This document shows, in pieces, positions 9,303 to 19,792 of a stretch of 64,000 nucleotides of DNA. The stretch spans positions 172,501 to 236,500 of the forward strand of contig QVRM01006801.1 of NCBI GenBank assembly GCA_003439945.1. Direction: 5' to 3'. Each line of letters begins with the position of its first letter. Within the stretch, counting starts at the first letter, position 1. The stretch is from Dermanyssus gallinae (taxonomy: Eukaryota; Arthropoda; Arachnida; Mesostigmata; Dermanyssidae). Below the pieces are notes generated by a model. The model was not told the DNA's origin, did not search any database, and saw nothing but the letters and a program-made list of their open reading frames with translations. The position numbers were made by a program, and so were the translations under genes.

Positions 9303-9740
9303 ACGTGAATGTAGCCAGACAGCTAGCATAGCCTTTGGTTAGCATACGAGAGACATTGTTACATAAAACGAACATGTTCTAAAATACTAGCTTAAGGCCT
9401 GTCATCATTTTAACTACGTTAGCACACTATGCTGGCAAAGAACGCTATGCACGCAAGTGAAGCTTAGATGGCAGATCAGTCTTATTTGGCATCCTCAAAA
9501 AGATTTGTAGCCTATCAGCTAGCTGTTCATTTTCATTTCAGTTGACAATGTAACTAAACAGTATCCAGCAAGAGAGAATGCAGCTTAGATAGTAGAGTGT
9601 TCGCTTAGCAAAGCGGAAAGCCTCGATGAATCTCCAGCATTGTAAATAATCTTTTTAAATAATGGTTCACGAGGTTAGTTACCATACCGCTCTCGCCTAG
9701 CACGCGATAGGTACTGGAACTTCTGCCCAACACCTCCAAA
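9303..9740 (+). pseudogene. Decayed end of the tRNA-Ala array
   Basis: Recognisable scraps occur at about 9307-9360 (GAATGTAGCC...GGTTAGCATACGAGAG), 9454-9480 (AAGCTTAGATGGCAGA), 9573-9640 (GAATGCAGCTTAGATAGTAGAG...TTAGCA) and 9668-9739 (CTCTCGCCTAGCACGCGATAGG...ACACCTCCA). Spacer strings such as CTGTCATGATTTTA and TTAGCACACnATGCT are shared with upstream units, so the repeat unit was larger than the tRNA itself. Confidence 0.65.
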
Positions 9741-9744
9741 TAAT

Positions 9745-10740
9745 AGTTGTGCCAATAATACAGCGCCAGGGACTATCAAATGTATTGTCGTCACCTGACA
9801 GAAGCCACCCTAGTTGTCGGTAAGGTCGGCTCGTACAAAAAAATCGCAGAATCGTGTGCCCATCTCGCGCACAAAATGCCAGGACGTTTTTTTCTTCGTA
9901 TGCTAGCTGAAGCGCAACCTTGATGAGATCGCTTGTGGTGGCACATAGTGGCGGTGTGTTGACCTACCTTTGCCTCAAAGCAGAAGCAATACGTCAAGCA
10001 GAATGAGAACGTCAAGCTTTCGGAGAAGGCCGAGCGCCAGCCACCCAAATGGCCATCTTTGTACAAAGCGGCCCCTCACGCGATAGCTTCTCTAGGTCCC
10101 CGACCAAGCACCTCGCAAAAACGCTGGCGATGACTTGCTTATTATTATTATTCACACTGGGTCTGGGAAGAGGCTACGGTTGCTGAGCGGAAAGAGCGGC
10201 TTGCCCATAAGTGTACAGTCAATAATATTCTACAGACGCTCGGAGCAAGAAACGAACATCTGAGATGCACCCTATTATAGACAGCAGTGTTGAACAAGTG
10301 TCTCCACTTGGGCATCACTGTCGTCCGTTGAAGAGAGCCAACATCCCTGGTGATCGCCGAGGGCAAAGAAGTTCATTTACTTCCTTATTGTGGCGTGGTA
10401 TTAGAAAGAAACGTGCCTGCTAGAAACTACGATGGTGTCGCCCGAGAAGGCGACTCAACAAATTCCTCAAAACTACCCGCTGCATACTTCAAGAATGGCA
10501 CGCTTTTAAGATCTGGCACTCCACGGAAACAGCCGTACAGGAAACACCTCACGCGAAAATCCTAGCAACAACAAGCTAAACGTTTATAGAATCGAATGTT
10601 TTTTAATATTTTTTAAAAAATAAAGGAAGTCCTGGCTAATATTTACAATCACATATATTTGTTGGCTTTGTAGACTTTACAATTACAATTTAGTATTTAT
10701 TTCACCACAAAATTGGTAGACAGTTGATTTATGTCACACT
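9745..10740. other. Noncoding stretch after the tRNA array
   Basis: A short (ATT)n run lies at about 10139-10151. The ORFs at 9791-10066 (-), 10148-10366 (-) and 10350-10565 (+) have no recognised domain. Confidence 0.4.
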
Positions 10741-10746
10741 TTGGTC

Positions 10747-11700
10747 TCACAATATGTATTTAACTTCGGATGAGAAAGACCTTCCGCAGATTTCTGCACA
10801 CACACGTATATGATAGCGTCCAATATGACACTCTCCACAAAAGCCACAAACACATCCTTCATTAATAAAACAGCTAGGCTTCACGCATATGTGATGGTGG
10901 TACCCGTGCCAAGTTATTCGGCAATATAAGCGAGCGCTTCGTTTGCATGGCTCTTTTTCATCTCTGTGAACAAAAGGCCGGGTCATCAGTATAGTTATCA
11001 GCTAGAAATTTTAAATTTCCGTTCTCTCTATAGGCTCGATATAAGTCTAGAATGTGCGCTGTAATCGGCGCGTTATAAGGTGCTAGGCTTTCAATAAGAT
11101 TGTCCGTACATCTATAAGGCAAGTGTTGCCGACACACGCTCAAGAAGCCGTAATGCACGCTTAAGACAGAAGGCCTTCAGCTTATTTAGACTTTTTAAAT
11201 GACTCAGTGTCAGGTATAGTACAATTGTTTTGATTTTTAAGATTATTCACTTTATAGCTGCTTTCACGTCCACATCATGCATCTTGCCCAACAAAAACAT
11301 TGCAGACGTAGCTTTTGCTTGTATCTCATTGATATGTCTGTTTTAGAAGAACCTGGGGGTTAGTGTGACGCCTAAATACAAAAAGTTGCCAACTAATTTG
11401 AGTGGTTTTCCATATAATGACAGATCGGGATCCCTGGCCTAGCGTAGAACCTTTGACTTTTCGGCGTTATTTTTGAGCATGTTTTTGTTCGCACCATTTC
11501 GCAGTTTCGTTAAGGTAAAACCGTAGATAGTTACGATATGTTGCTAAAATGACTAGGACGTCAGCATAAAATGTAAACTGGGCTTTAAGATTACGCAGTA
11601 AGTCTGCGAGTTCAGTTGCATACAAAATAAAAATAAACGGACTAGCTGAGCCTTCTTGGGCTACCGCGATGGTTTGTGTTACGGGCGTTTGTACAAAGTA
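10747..11700 (-). mobile_element. Family B LINE, 3' half (RT palm to C-terminal Cys/His cluster), degraded
   Basis: On the minus strand, frame-shifted pieces from about 11690 read FILYATELADLLRNLK and FYADVLVI (the RT active-site box FYADD, here with the second Asp changed to Val), then YLGVTLTP-like residues. The C-terminus at 10986-10747 contains HGYHHHICVKPSCF and then GCVCGFCGECH....YH...C. The same pattern of Cys and His closes the copy at 13352-12774. Several stops and shifts interrupt it. The family resembles CR1/Jockey/R1-type LINEs; the clade cannot be fixed by eye. Confidence 0.65.
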
Positions 11701-11939
11701 GTCGCCGTTTTTTACCTAATTTATTTTGTGTGCGAATATATTATGACTGCTTCCGTGATTACAACATTGTCCTCTTATAGAACGGACTTAAGATTGGAAG
11801 GCTCGCCCGAGTGCAGCTTTATTGAAATTACATCGGACAGTAGCTCAGGCCAGGAGCTGAACTTTGGGTCAAGATTCTTTAGGTTTACTTTCCGAGGCCT
11901 CTACGCTAGGGGTTTGGTGGCTCCCAGGCACACACGGCA

Positions 11940-12660
11940 CTGATGACAAAGGGCTACTTCCTCTCGATCGCCGCTAAGGGATCCGGGGCCTGGTTGCATG
12001 CGCTTCCGAGCGCCCCACTGGGCACCCCTTTGGGCGACAAAACGACCCGAATCGGGCAGGAGTTCGCCTTGGCTGTGTGTCCCATCACTAATGCAAATAT
12101 GGTCAACCTGTTGACAAGTTAGCTCATCATGGGTTATCGTGCATCATGAGTGCCGGACGACTTGCCAGACATGCCAGTATTAATGACACCTTTAGCCGAG
12201 CGCTACGATCTAGCGGATTTCTCTGTATTCTAGAGCCTCAGGGTCTTTCCGCCGACGATGGCAATCGCCCGGACGGGATGACTCTAACCCTCTTCAGATG
12301 GGGCAGGATGCTTGTATGGGACGCCAGAGTTGCCGACTCAGTAGCATCCTTAATGGTCGGTGGCGGGGCGGCCTCAGCAGGTTACGCTGGTAATCTAGCC
12401 GAGGCAAGGAAGCTCGCGAAATACGCATCAATAGACTACTCACATGAGTTCCAACCGCTAGCGTTCAAGACCTTAGGTCGGCCCAGGCGACGTCACTCGC
12501 AAGCTTCTCCACAGGATCGTTAAGCAACTGAACCTCGCAACCGAAGATAAGAGATCTGAGGCTTATCTGAGGCAGCGCCTCGATCTCGACGTCCAAACCG
12601 GGAACGCGGCATCTGTCCGGGACACGCTGTTGAAGTGGTTCCAGCTCACTCTTCACGAGA
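11940..12660 (+). mobile_element. Family A (R2-like) LINE, C-terminal half with CCHC and R2-type endonuclease
   Basis: The + strand frame opens with GSGAWLHALPSAPLGT. It continues through a Cys/His knuckle (CKYGQPVDKLAHHGLSC, with one stop just before it) into SAGRLARHASINDTFSRAL, EPQGLSADDGNRPDG and LVWDARVAD. CCHC followed by RH, EP, RPD and then D about 15 residues later is the layout of the restriction-like endonuclease at the C-terminus of R2-type LINEs. After a frameshift near 12480, a terminal piece, TEDKRSEAYLRQRL, ends at about 12660. The 12146-12523 frame (125 aa) is uninterrupted. The RT part is missing. The 3' end converges on the family B copy at 12774. Confidence 0.7.
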
Positions 12661-12773
12661 TGGTATAATATTTCCCGCGCACACGTTCCCAGGAGACAAT
12701 TGCCGCTCCACTTACTTTTCAGTTATATTTATTTCACTCAGATTGAGTATAATATACAGATCAAGATGTTTCT

Positions 12774-13450
12774 TCATAATACTCTATCCTCTTCACGCTT
12801 TCGGCGAGAGAAGTAGTGCAACGATTTTTTGTCCAGCGCTGTGCATTCCACTGCATGGTACTTGGCACACCTCTGCAGGCAGACCCGGCAGGTGCACAAC
12901 TCGTACTCCTCGTGAAAGGCTGCGTTTGAACATGCCAGGTAGTGATAACCATGCACTATGTACCAGGTGTATACGTGGCGACTGTCACATGCAGGACCAG
13001 ACCAATGGTGCACGGCATTGAAAACGTCCAAACCACCGACCTCCCGTCTGGCCTGTTCGACTTTAGCTTCCCATTCAGAAATAAAACATTCGTAAGGTAC
13101 TGTACGCGGCATCTTCAGCCTTAGTCGGATTGTTTCAGTAGCCGGTGGATAGCCTGACATGAGATACACAAAGCGGCTCCTTGCTCGAATAGGCAAGCAA
13201 AGCACTCGCTTCATATATAATGAGAAATACCTCTTAAGCTGGTTAAAATTCGCCACTGTGAGGTGGTTCCACACCCTGTCAAGGCTATACATCAGCCCCG
13301 GAACAATCTTAAGCATGAAGAGCCTCACTGCAAACGGACAGTCTGCGGACATTGCCTATTTCCCCGTAAAGAGGGACAAGTGCCTTCCGTACTGTTTCGT
13401 TTGTATGCGCTGTGAGCGCTCATACAGAAAAATGGAGAAATTGTTCCCGT
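12774..13450 (-). mobile_element. Family B LINE, C-terminal part with Cys/His cluster
   Basis: A 192-codon frame (13352-12774) is open on the minus strand. Its first half, LKIVPGLMYSLDRVWNHLT and KRYFSLYMKRVLCLP..ARSRFVYL, matches the RT C-terminal region of the copy at 20293-19793 (LKIAPMAAYGIEIIWNDLT, LKRVFGL..ARNRLVYLL). The second half ends in HGYHYLACSNAAF followed by C.CRVCLQRCAKYHAVEC, a probable zinc-binding cluster. The stop codon is natural, so this is a true protein C-terminus. The RT catalytic core upstream is absent or decayed. Confidence 0.72.
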
Positions 13451-13529
13451 TCGATAAGGTTTGTCAGTGTATAATGGGAGCGTATATCTTATTATGCATA
13501 CCTAATAAAGAATTGCACTTTTAAGCATC

Positions 13530-15080
13530 GAGGCACAAATTACCATTGTGTATATATGGTTCAAAGTCGCATTGCTCGAAATTATTTGATTGTTGATAAG
13601 TTCTGTACATCCTTTAACTGCTAGTTGCAACTGGACTACCTACCACACACTAGTTGTTTCCAAAAAGAAACAAAAATCTGACATTAAATAAATGTATATA
13701 AAATAAGGGCTATGTTTGAACCTCGTGGGCTTCATTTTAAAAACAGGCCATGTGACTGATATGAGATTTCATCATTATTTTATGAATACATTTTTTTCAA
13801 TAATACTCAATACGCACACATAATTAAGGTTCTTGGTTTTTGCCCAAAGTCACGTAAAATCAGACGTCAAACATTAGACGTATATGAATAATATAGTTAA
13901 GCGTGTACAGGATAAGGAATCAGTAAAGTGTTGAGTCAATATGCTCAACATCTTAACAAACCTTGAAATATGCTGTAAAGTGCTACCTCTTGTAATTGCA
14001 CGCAATAAAGAGAGATCAGATTTTGCATGCCTTGGGTTAACCTTCTCTTCTGCCGACAAGCTACATGCTTGGGAGGCGAGCCGCAACGCGATATTTGATT
14101 GACTCGTATAAAATAAAAAAAAAGTACGACTAGTGCTATACAAATTGTTCTTATCATCTTTGACATCCATTGCCTCGTACCGCTCGGCGAAGAAGGTTTA
14201 TTTTTTTGAAGTGGAAGCAGACAAATCTGACTTATGGATTCTTCTGACGAGAACGTATCAGCATAGCATTCTGGGATATCCAGTACGCGAGGTCTTGACG
14301 ACCTACTCTCTCCGAGCATTCCGTCTTTTTGAATCAGAAATGTGAAGTCTTCTAAAAAGTTCTGTCAGATTTTAAAACAAATCTGGAAATATATTTCATG
14401 CATACGGTGTCGCTTTAGTAAATAATTTATACACAACCCCTTTCTATAATCTTCGTCCAACGTTTATCGATCCTTCTAGACTGTTTGGTTTTTAGACGCA
14501 AAGCGTTATTAAGGTGTTCCTTGAAACCTTGAAAATGTTCACAGTAAAATGTGTGCGGTAGATCGTCTTATGCAAACTCCAGCGACTTACGGTAACTCGC
14601 CACGGATTTATGCAGGGCGGCGTTATCATGGTGAAGTCCAATGTTTTTTTATAAGGGCATCGTTTACTTTTTGACAACGGCCTGCATTAAACGCACGAGG
14701 AACTACCGCGTTACTTTTTACTGTTCATCCTTTCGTTGCTCTGAAGAAGTTCATTGTGCACCAAGCCTTTCTAATCCTATCGAGCCTACCGCAGAGCCTT
14801 TGTAGCATGACAGCCCGCTGCTCAGCACTGTTGGGTACGATGTCGTGCGATGGCCATGGCTTTATGCGAGCTATGTTGTTGTAGCACTAGGTGTTTAGTC
14901 AGCTCGTCATGTGCCGTTTTCGGTGAGTCTATGCGGCACTAATACATGGTTCCACGGTGGTACCACGTTCAATGTCCCAACGGGTAGTTATGTGCAGATG
15001 TGCAACTGATGAACGCGATGCGTTTGCCATATGTGCGATCTCGTCGAATGTAAATGTATATATTTTGTTTCATTCTGTTG
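13530..15080. other. Noncoding stretch
   Basis: Overlapping ORFs at 13874-14345 on both strands show no recognisable domain. No RNA gene or element end was recognised. Confidence 0.4.

Positions 15081-15081
<1 letters not shown>

Positions 15082-15159
<78 letters not shown>
15082..15159. repeat. (TA)n microsatellite, about 39 units
   Basis: One of the longer pure TA runs in the window. It produces spurious Tyr-Ile open frames on both strands and ends directly at the small hairpin at 15158-15184. Confidence 0.97.
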
Positions 15160-15161
<2 letters not shown>

Positions 15162-15184
15162 ACGGCTTCACGAGCCGTCTTATA
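15158..15184. repeat. Perfect short hairpin beside (TA)n
   Basis: ATAAGACGGCT and AGCCGTCTTAT are perfect inverted repeats separated by TCACG. In this eukaryotic context there is no reason to call it a terminator. Confidence 0.8.
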
Positions 15185-15799
15185 TACAATTAATTCGATT
15201 TTTTTCGAATGTTGTCATTCCAATGGTGCAGTCGACTTTCATCGAGCTCTGTGCAAAGTTGTGATTTGGTGACTTTTCTAAACTCGCCCAGTGCTGTTTT
15301 TCGTTGAGCAATAGCTTCTATATCCAGTAAACACTTGTATGGTGGAGAGTCGTCCGAGACGAGGGTGATACGAGTTCACTAACGCCAGTACAAACATCAC
15401 GTTAGGTTAATCAACCTGGTCCATCGTCGACAGTAACGACGGCAACAACAAAAACGACAAAATGTCGCCACCAGGCGTCTCGAGCGGCAACCAAGACCCG
15501 TCTTCTATAGCAGACACGAAACTATCGAGGTAAACGTTCGAAACGCTGCAGCCGATCAAGAGACCGAGGTAGTAGTAGTAGCAAAAGTGTCAACAAGTGG
15601 AAGGAAGGTAAATAGAAAGCAGCCGCAGCAGACAGGTTGTGGAGGAGAGGGCGCCGGCATCGACAGTGCTGCGACAGCGGTGGCTAACAAACGACAAGCG
15701 ACCAGCCCACCGCAACGGTAGAAACCATCTAAGACGAGAGCAGTCTTCTGGTGCCAGTAAAGTGAGTGCTGAAAGGGAAGCCTTGTAGAGCGGGGCCAC

Positions 15800-18700
15800 A
15801 GTGCGGCCATCTGATGTATCCGATGAGGCGTACGTCAAAGAAGACACCGAGGGCTGGAACGTCATTAAGGCGGGTTGAAAATTTATTAGAAATTAGGCAT
15901 CTCCAGAGGTTAAAACAAACGAGCGGCCTGAGACGATTATGTTCGCCGACGACAGAGCGACATTGCTAAATTTAACTTTAGTCAAAGGTTTAGTGTGAGC
16001 GGTTAAATTTCAACAGTAAAGGGAAACGTTTGCGGTGTGCATCCGTCACTCAGCGACACAACTATTTTTAACGCTTTGGAGTCACTAGGCGCCTCTGAGG
16101 CCATTCGAGTCAGAGCAAAGAACGTCCGTACTGGTATAGTTATGGCCACTGACGAGGTAAAGGTACTTGTGACGCCTCCCGAGGCCCAGCCTGTTGCTGC
16201 CACGGTGATCAAACAGCAAAATCAGATTACCAATGACGTACTCCAAACCAACAGCATTGACAAAGTGGTGCAATGTGTAACGAAGAAGATACTACCAATT
16301 ATAATCAACGCCATTGTGACGCATATCGAAATAGCAATTCAAAGGGCTTTTTCGACTGCCCTTCTCAGCTTGTCCATTCAAGCGGCGCCGTCTATGGTCA
16401 CTGGCGGGGCCCTTGACGTGGCTTCAGACGGTTTACGCGGACAGCTGGAACTGGCTGTCAGCACAGTGCTCGATTCGAGCATAATGGAGCAAGCTCATCA
16501 TCTGGCAGCTCCTTAAACGACTTCAATTGTGACGCCGTCACTCCAGGCATTGTCACCTGGACGAGAGTTGGCGGCGGAGCAGCTGGTGTCACTACGGAGT
16601 CCTCTTCTCTTGATCCCAATGACGAATAGGCAACAAGACGTGCGCCAGTGGGCGGCGCCATTATCCTCGGCGTCGACAGAACGAACTCTGGCGCCGATCT
16701 CACCATCAACTGCCTTCACTCGCACTGTTCAACGACTGTCTGCCAAAATCTTACAGGTAGGATGCTCTCGATCGTTCCGCGTGGTGTGAGGCCCACAGTC
16801 GCAGCCAAACTGTCCAACACGCTCAAGTCGATTTGCTCAACGAAATGATCTGGATCCGTGGTGCCCGTCTGGTTCATTTCGCAACAACTGTCCTCACTAT
16901 CCCTCGGCAAATAGGCAGAAGGGAAGTCACTGTGTTCACTTGTTCGGGACAACCTCAGTCGACTCAGTAGTCGTGCCCCAACTCGATGCCGTCATCACTG
17001 CCAATCCGTGCACGGCGCCGAAGGCTAGCAGAAGCGATAATAGGCAAAGAGCCCGGGCAAAGCTGGCGGGGGAGATGTTTTTGCAGCAGCACGCAGTCTT
17101 ATCTCAACGGATTTAATGGCTCCACAAGAATCTAACAAGCACCGCATACTTAGCGAAAAACTCTCGGATATGCCAGAAACATCGGCCTATCCGCCACCGC
17201 CTCGAATCGTTCCAGCAGCCAACCAAATCAACATCACCCACAATGAAATCAGAGTAGCAATCCAGAATTTCGAAAACAGCTCAAGTGGAGGCCCGGATGG
17301 CCTCAAGCACAGACACCTAAAAGATCTTATTCCCCTTCCTCCTTGCTCTGACGGACCTCTGCAACCTTGTCGTGAATGGCCACCTACCAGGGTTCGCACT
17401 TAGTAATTTCTATGGAGCTAACCTTATAGCTTTTAAAAGAGATGGCGGTCTCCGCCCGATAGCAGTCTGATATACTCTGCGGCGGCTTGCGTGCAGAGTC
17501 CTAATCCGTAAATTCATGGCGCAGATTGTCGACAAAATTGCTCCCCTGCAACTGGGTCGTCGAGTTAAAGGAGACTGCGAGGCTGCGGTCCACGCTGCAA
17601 GGGCCTTTGTAAATATCAACTCGGCATCTAATAGGTGTAGATAAAACTAGATTTGAAAATGCCTTTCATGATAAAGACGTGATTCTCGACGCTGTCAGAT
17701 CTACCTTGCGCAGTCTACCAGATGTACAGAAGTCCATCCAATTTTTCTAGGGGAAAGAGATAATACTTTCCAAATGTGGGGTACAGCAAGGACGATTCTT
17801 GAGGGCCCGGCCTCTTCTGCCTGACTGAATTTGCCAGCTGCTTTCCGCTCTGGAGTTGGAATTTGAGCCGTGGTTCTTAGACGATAGAACGATTGGCGGT
17901 ACTTCTGATTCCGCGCTTGGTGATGTGGAAAAGGTAGTCGATTTTGGTGTCACCTCTGGGATGCAACTTAATGCGTCAAAGTGTGAGCTGCTCATTCTAT
18001 CACCCGATAACGCTTTTCGTGACGAGTGCTTGCGCCGGGCGCAGGGCCTGCTTTTTGACATCAAGCTATGCACAGATGAAGACATCGAGCTTCTTGGAAC
18101 TGTCCTCACAATGGCCTTGGCAAAACTCGCCCTGAACAGGAAGCGCGAGCTTATGGATCTCTGGTGTTCTAGGTTGGGATATCTGGATGCGCATCCCGCA
18201 CTATACTTAATGCGAACTAGCCTTTCGACACAAAGACTCATTTATATTCTCCGCTGCACGGACGCGTCTGCCCAGAGAGACATTCTGGGAGAGAAATGGG
18301 AGTCCGACGTGCAACGGATTTGACCTAGACTGCATTCTTGGACTTCAATCACTACTCTTCACGAGCTGATTTTATCTATGTCTCCTCCGAACGCCAAGTC
18401 GATTCCTAGAACGGCTCATGAAGTCCTAAACAAAAGGAATTCGCAGTCCGCCACCGCGTAATGCTTGATGGCGCACGCCAGTCAGCCCTGGACGCCGTCG
18501 TACTCGAAGCCATTCAAAGGAATATCCTAGACAACACGATCAATGCACTTGGCAAGTCACGCCTTCTAGCAGCGTTTAATGAATCAAGCACCAAATGGCT
18601 TTAAGGCATTCCTTCGCCGCAGCTGGGGAAGATGCTGGACAATACTACACTCCGCTTCGTTGCTGGCCTGCGGCTAGGGGTGGCTGTATGTGCGCCTTAT

Positions 18701-19310
18701 ACTTGCTCCTTTTGCACATAGGTGTCGCCAACGAGGAGAGCATGGCCTCAGCTGTATTAGGAGCTGCAGAAGATACTCGCGCCGCGCCGCCCTTAACGAA
18801 GTGATTTCAAAGGCGCTGCATTCCGTTAACGTTCGCTACAGAAAAGAGCCAGTCGGACTGGCAACGGACTCAGCCATACGCCCAGCTGAGATGGCCTTGG
18901 TTTCCCCGGTCCTCCGGAAAGGCCCCTGTGTGGAACGCAACCGCGAAGGACACTGCTGGCGCCGTCTTATAGAAGTCGAGCCTCGAGATCAGCAGGCGCT
19001 GTTGCCATCTTAGAGGAACAGCGAAAAATTCTAAAGTATCGGGAGTTAGAGGCAACTTTTATAGTACAACCAGTTGCGATAGAATCAATGGGGGTCATGA
19101 GCGACCCTACAGTTTTCTGAGAGAAAGTGGTGAAATAAGCGGCAAGCGAGAAGGATGAGAAAAGGGGCGGAAGAATTTCTGCTGCAAGAGATATTCATTG
19201 AAGTGCAACGTGGAAATGCGGCCGTGGCGCTAGGCTCGCTGCCCTCAGGCAGTGGTTAACCGGGGTTAATCTAATTTTGTAATATAAGTGTACTGTGTAT
19301 AAAATAAATA
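15800..19310 (+). mobile_element. Family A (R2-like) LINE, longest copy, degraded
   Basis: Domains run in order on the + strand. First is an N-terminal region of unknown function (open at 16037-16516). Next comes a Cys-containing stretch around 16700-16800 that may be a decayed zinc finger. The RT follows (17116-18323), with SSSGGPDGLKHRHLKDLI, a GLRPIAV-like segment, VIKLDFENAFHDKD, KCGVQQG and the active-site box WFLDDRTIGG, then LNASKCELLIL. A CCHC region (LRFVAGLRLGVAVCAPYTC...GEHGLSC, 18640-18750) precedes RRAALNEVISKAL, EPVGL and a mutated IRPAEM (PD changed to PA), then RKILKYRELEATFIVQPV at about 19030. An AATAAATAAATTAA tail lies near 19300. Many stops and shifts show it is dead. Confidence 0.75.
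16037..16516 (+). pseudogene. N-terminal ORF region of the family A LINE, unknown domain
   Basis: This 159-codon open frame lies upstream of the RT on the same strand and is the best preserved part of the 5' half. It contains an Ile/Val/Ala-rich amphipathic stretch (KILPIIINAIVTHIEIAIQR) and no Cys motif. No family was recognised. It is assigned to the element only by position and orientation, and no second copy is present in the window to test this. Confidence 0.4.
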
Positions 19311-19319
19311 AATTAATTA

Positions 19320-19790
19320 CAACGTTATAGAAAAAAAGTTAATTAGGTACATCGTGTATAACTAAGATGCTCGGCGCAACATAGCTCGGGCGTTTGGCTT
19401 AACGATGCTGCGCGTGTATGTACCTAAGGGACTGAAAAACTTGAAATATCTGGTGCTTTCCTTTTGTAATGGCTTGTAACAAACACTTTCATTGGAATCC
19501 AGTGCAATGAAGCACCTAGTCGATCATGTGCGCTAGATACACAGGTCTTCTGGACTTTCTTTAAGTGGTCGGTAAAGAGTTATTCACGCCTCATGGTAGC
19601 CATGCTTATACGGACCTCATTACGCATCATTTGGATATACGTAAAGTACCAAGTTTTGAGTAAATTGATGGCCGCTGGCAGAGAAATATTGGGTCAAACT
19701 CTCGTATGACTAAATGTACAAACAATTTGTTTATTATCAAACGTGTTGTGTAGAAAAACTACCGTTAAAATATGTGCTCCTTAGCTCCTT
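19320..19790. other. Spacer between convergent LINEs
   Basis: AT-rich DNA between the 3' end of family A (+) and the 3' end of family B (-). No coding signal was seen. Confidence 0.4.
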
Positions 19791-19792
19791 AG

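Noticed and set aside
7138..9740. CRISPR-like array
   Set aside because: The regularly spaced repeats are tRNA-Ala units with recognisable cloverleaf parts, and the host DNA is eukaryotic.
15158..15184. Bacterial-style terminator hairpin
   Set aside because: Eukaryotic context, and no transcript is known to end there; it is only a short perfect palindrome beside a TA run.
15031..15264. Open frames with long Tyr-Ile runs here and at many other sites
   Set aside because: They are translations of (TA)n microsatellites and are open on both strands; no protein is implied.
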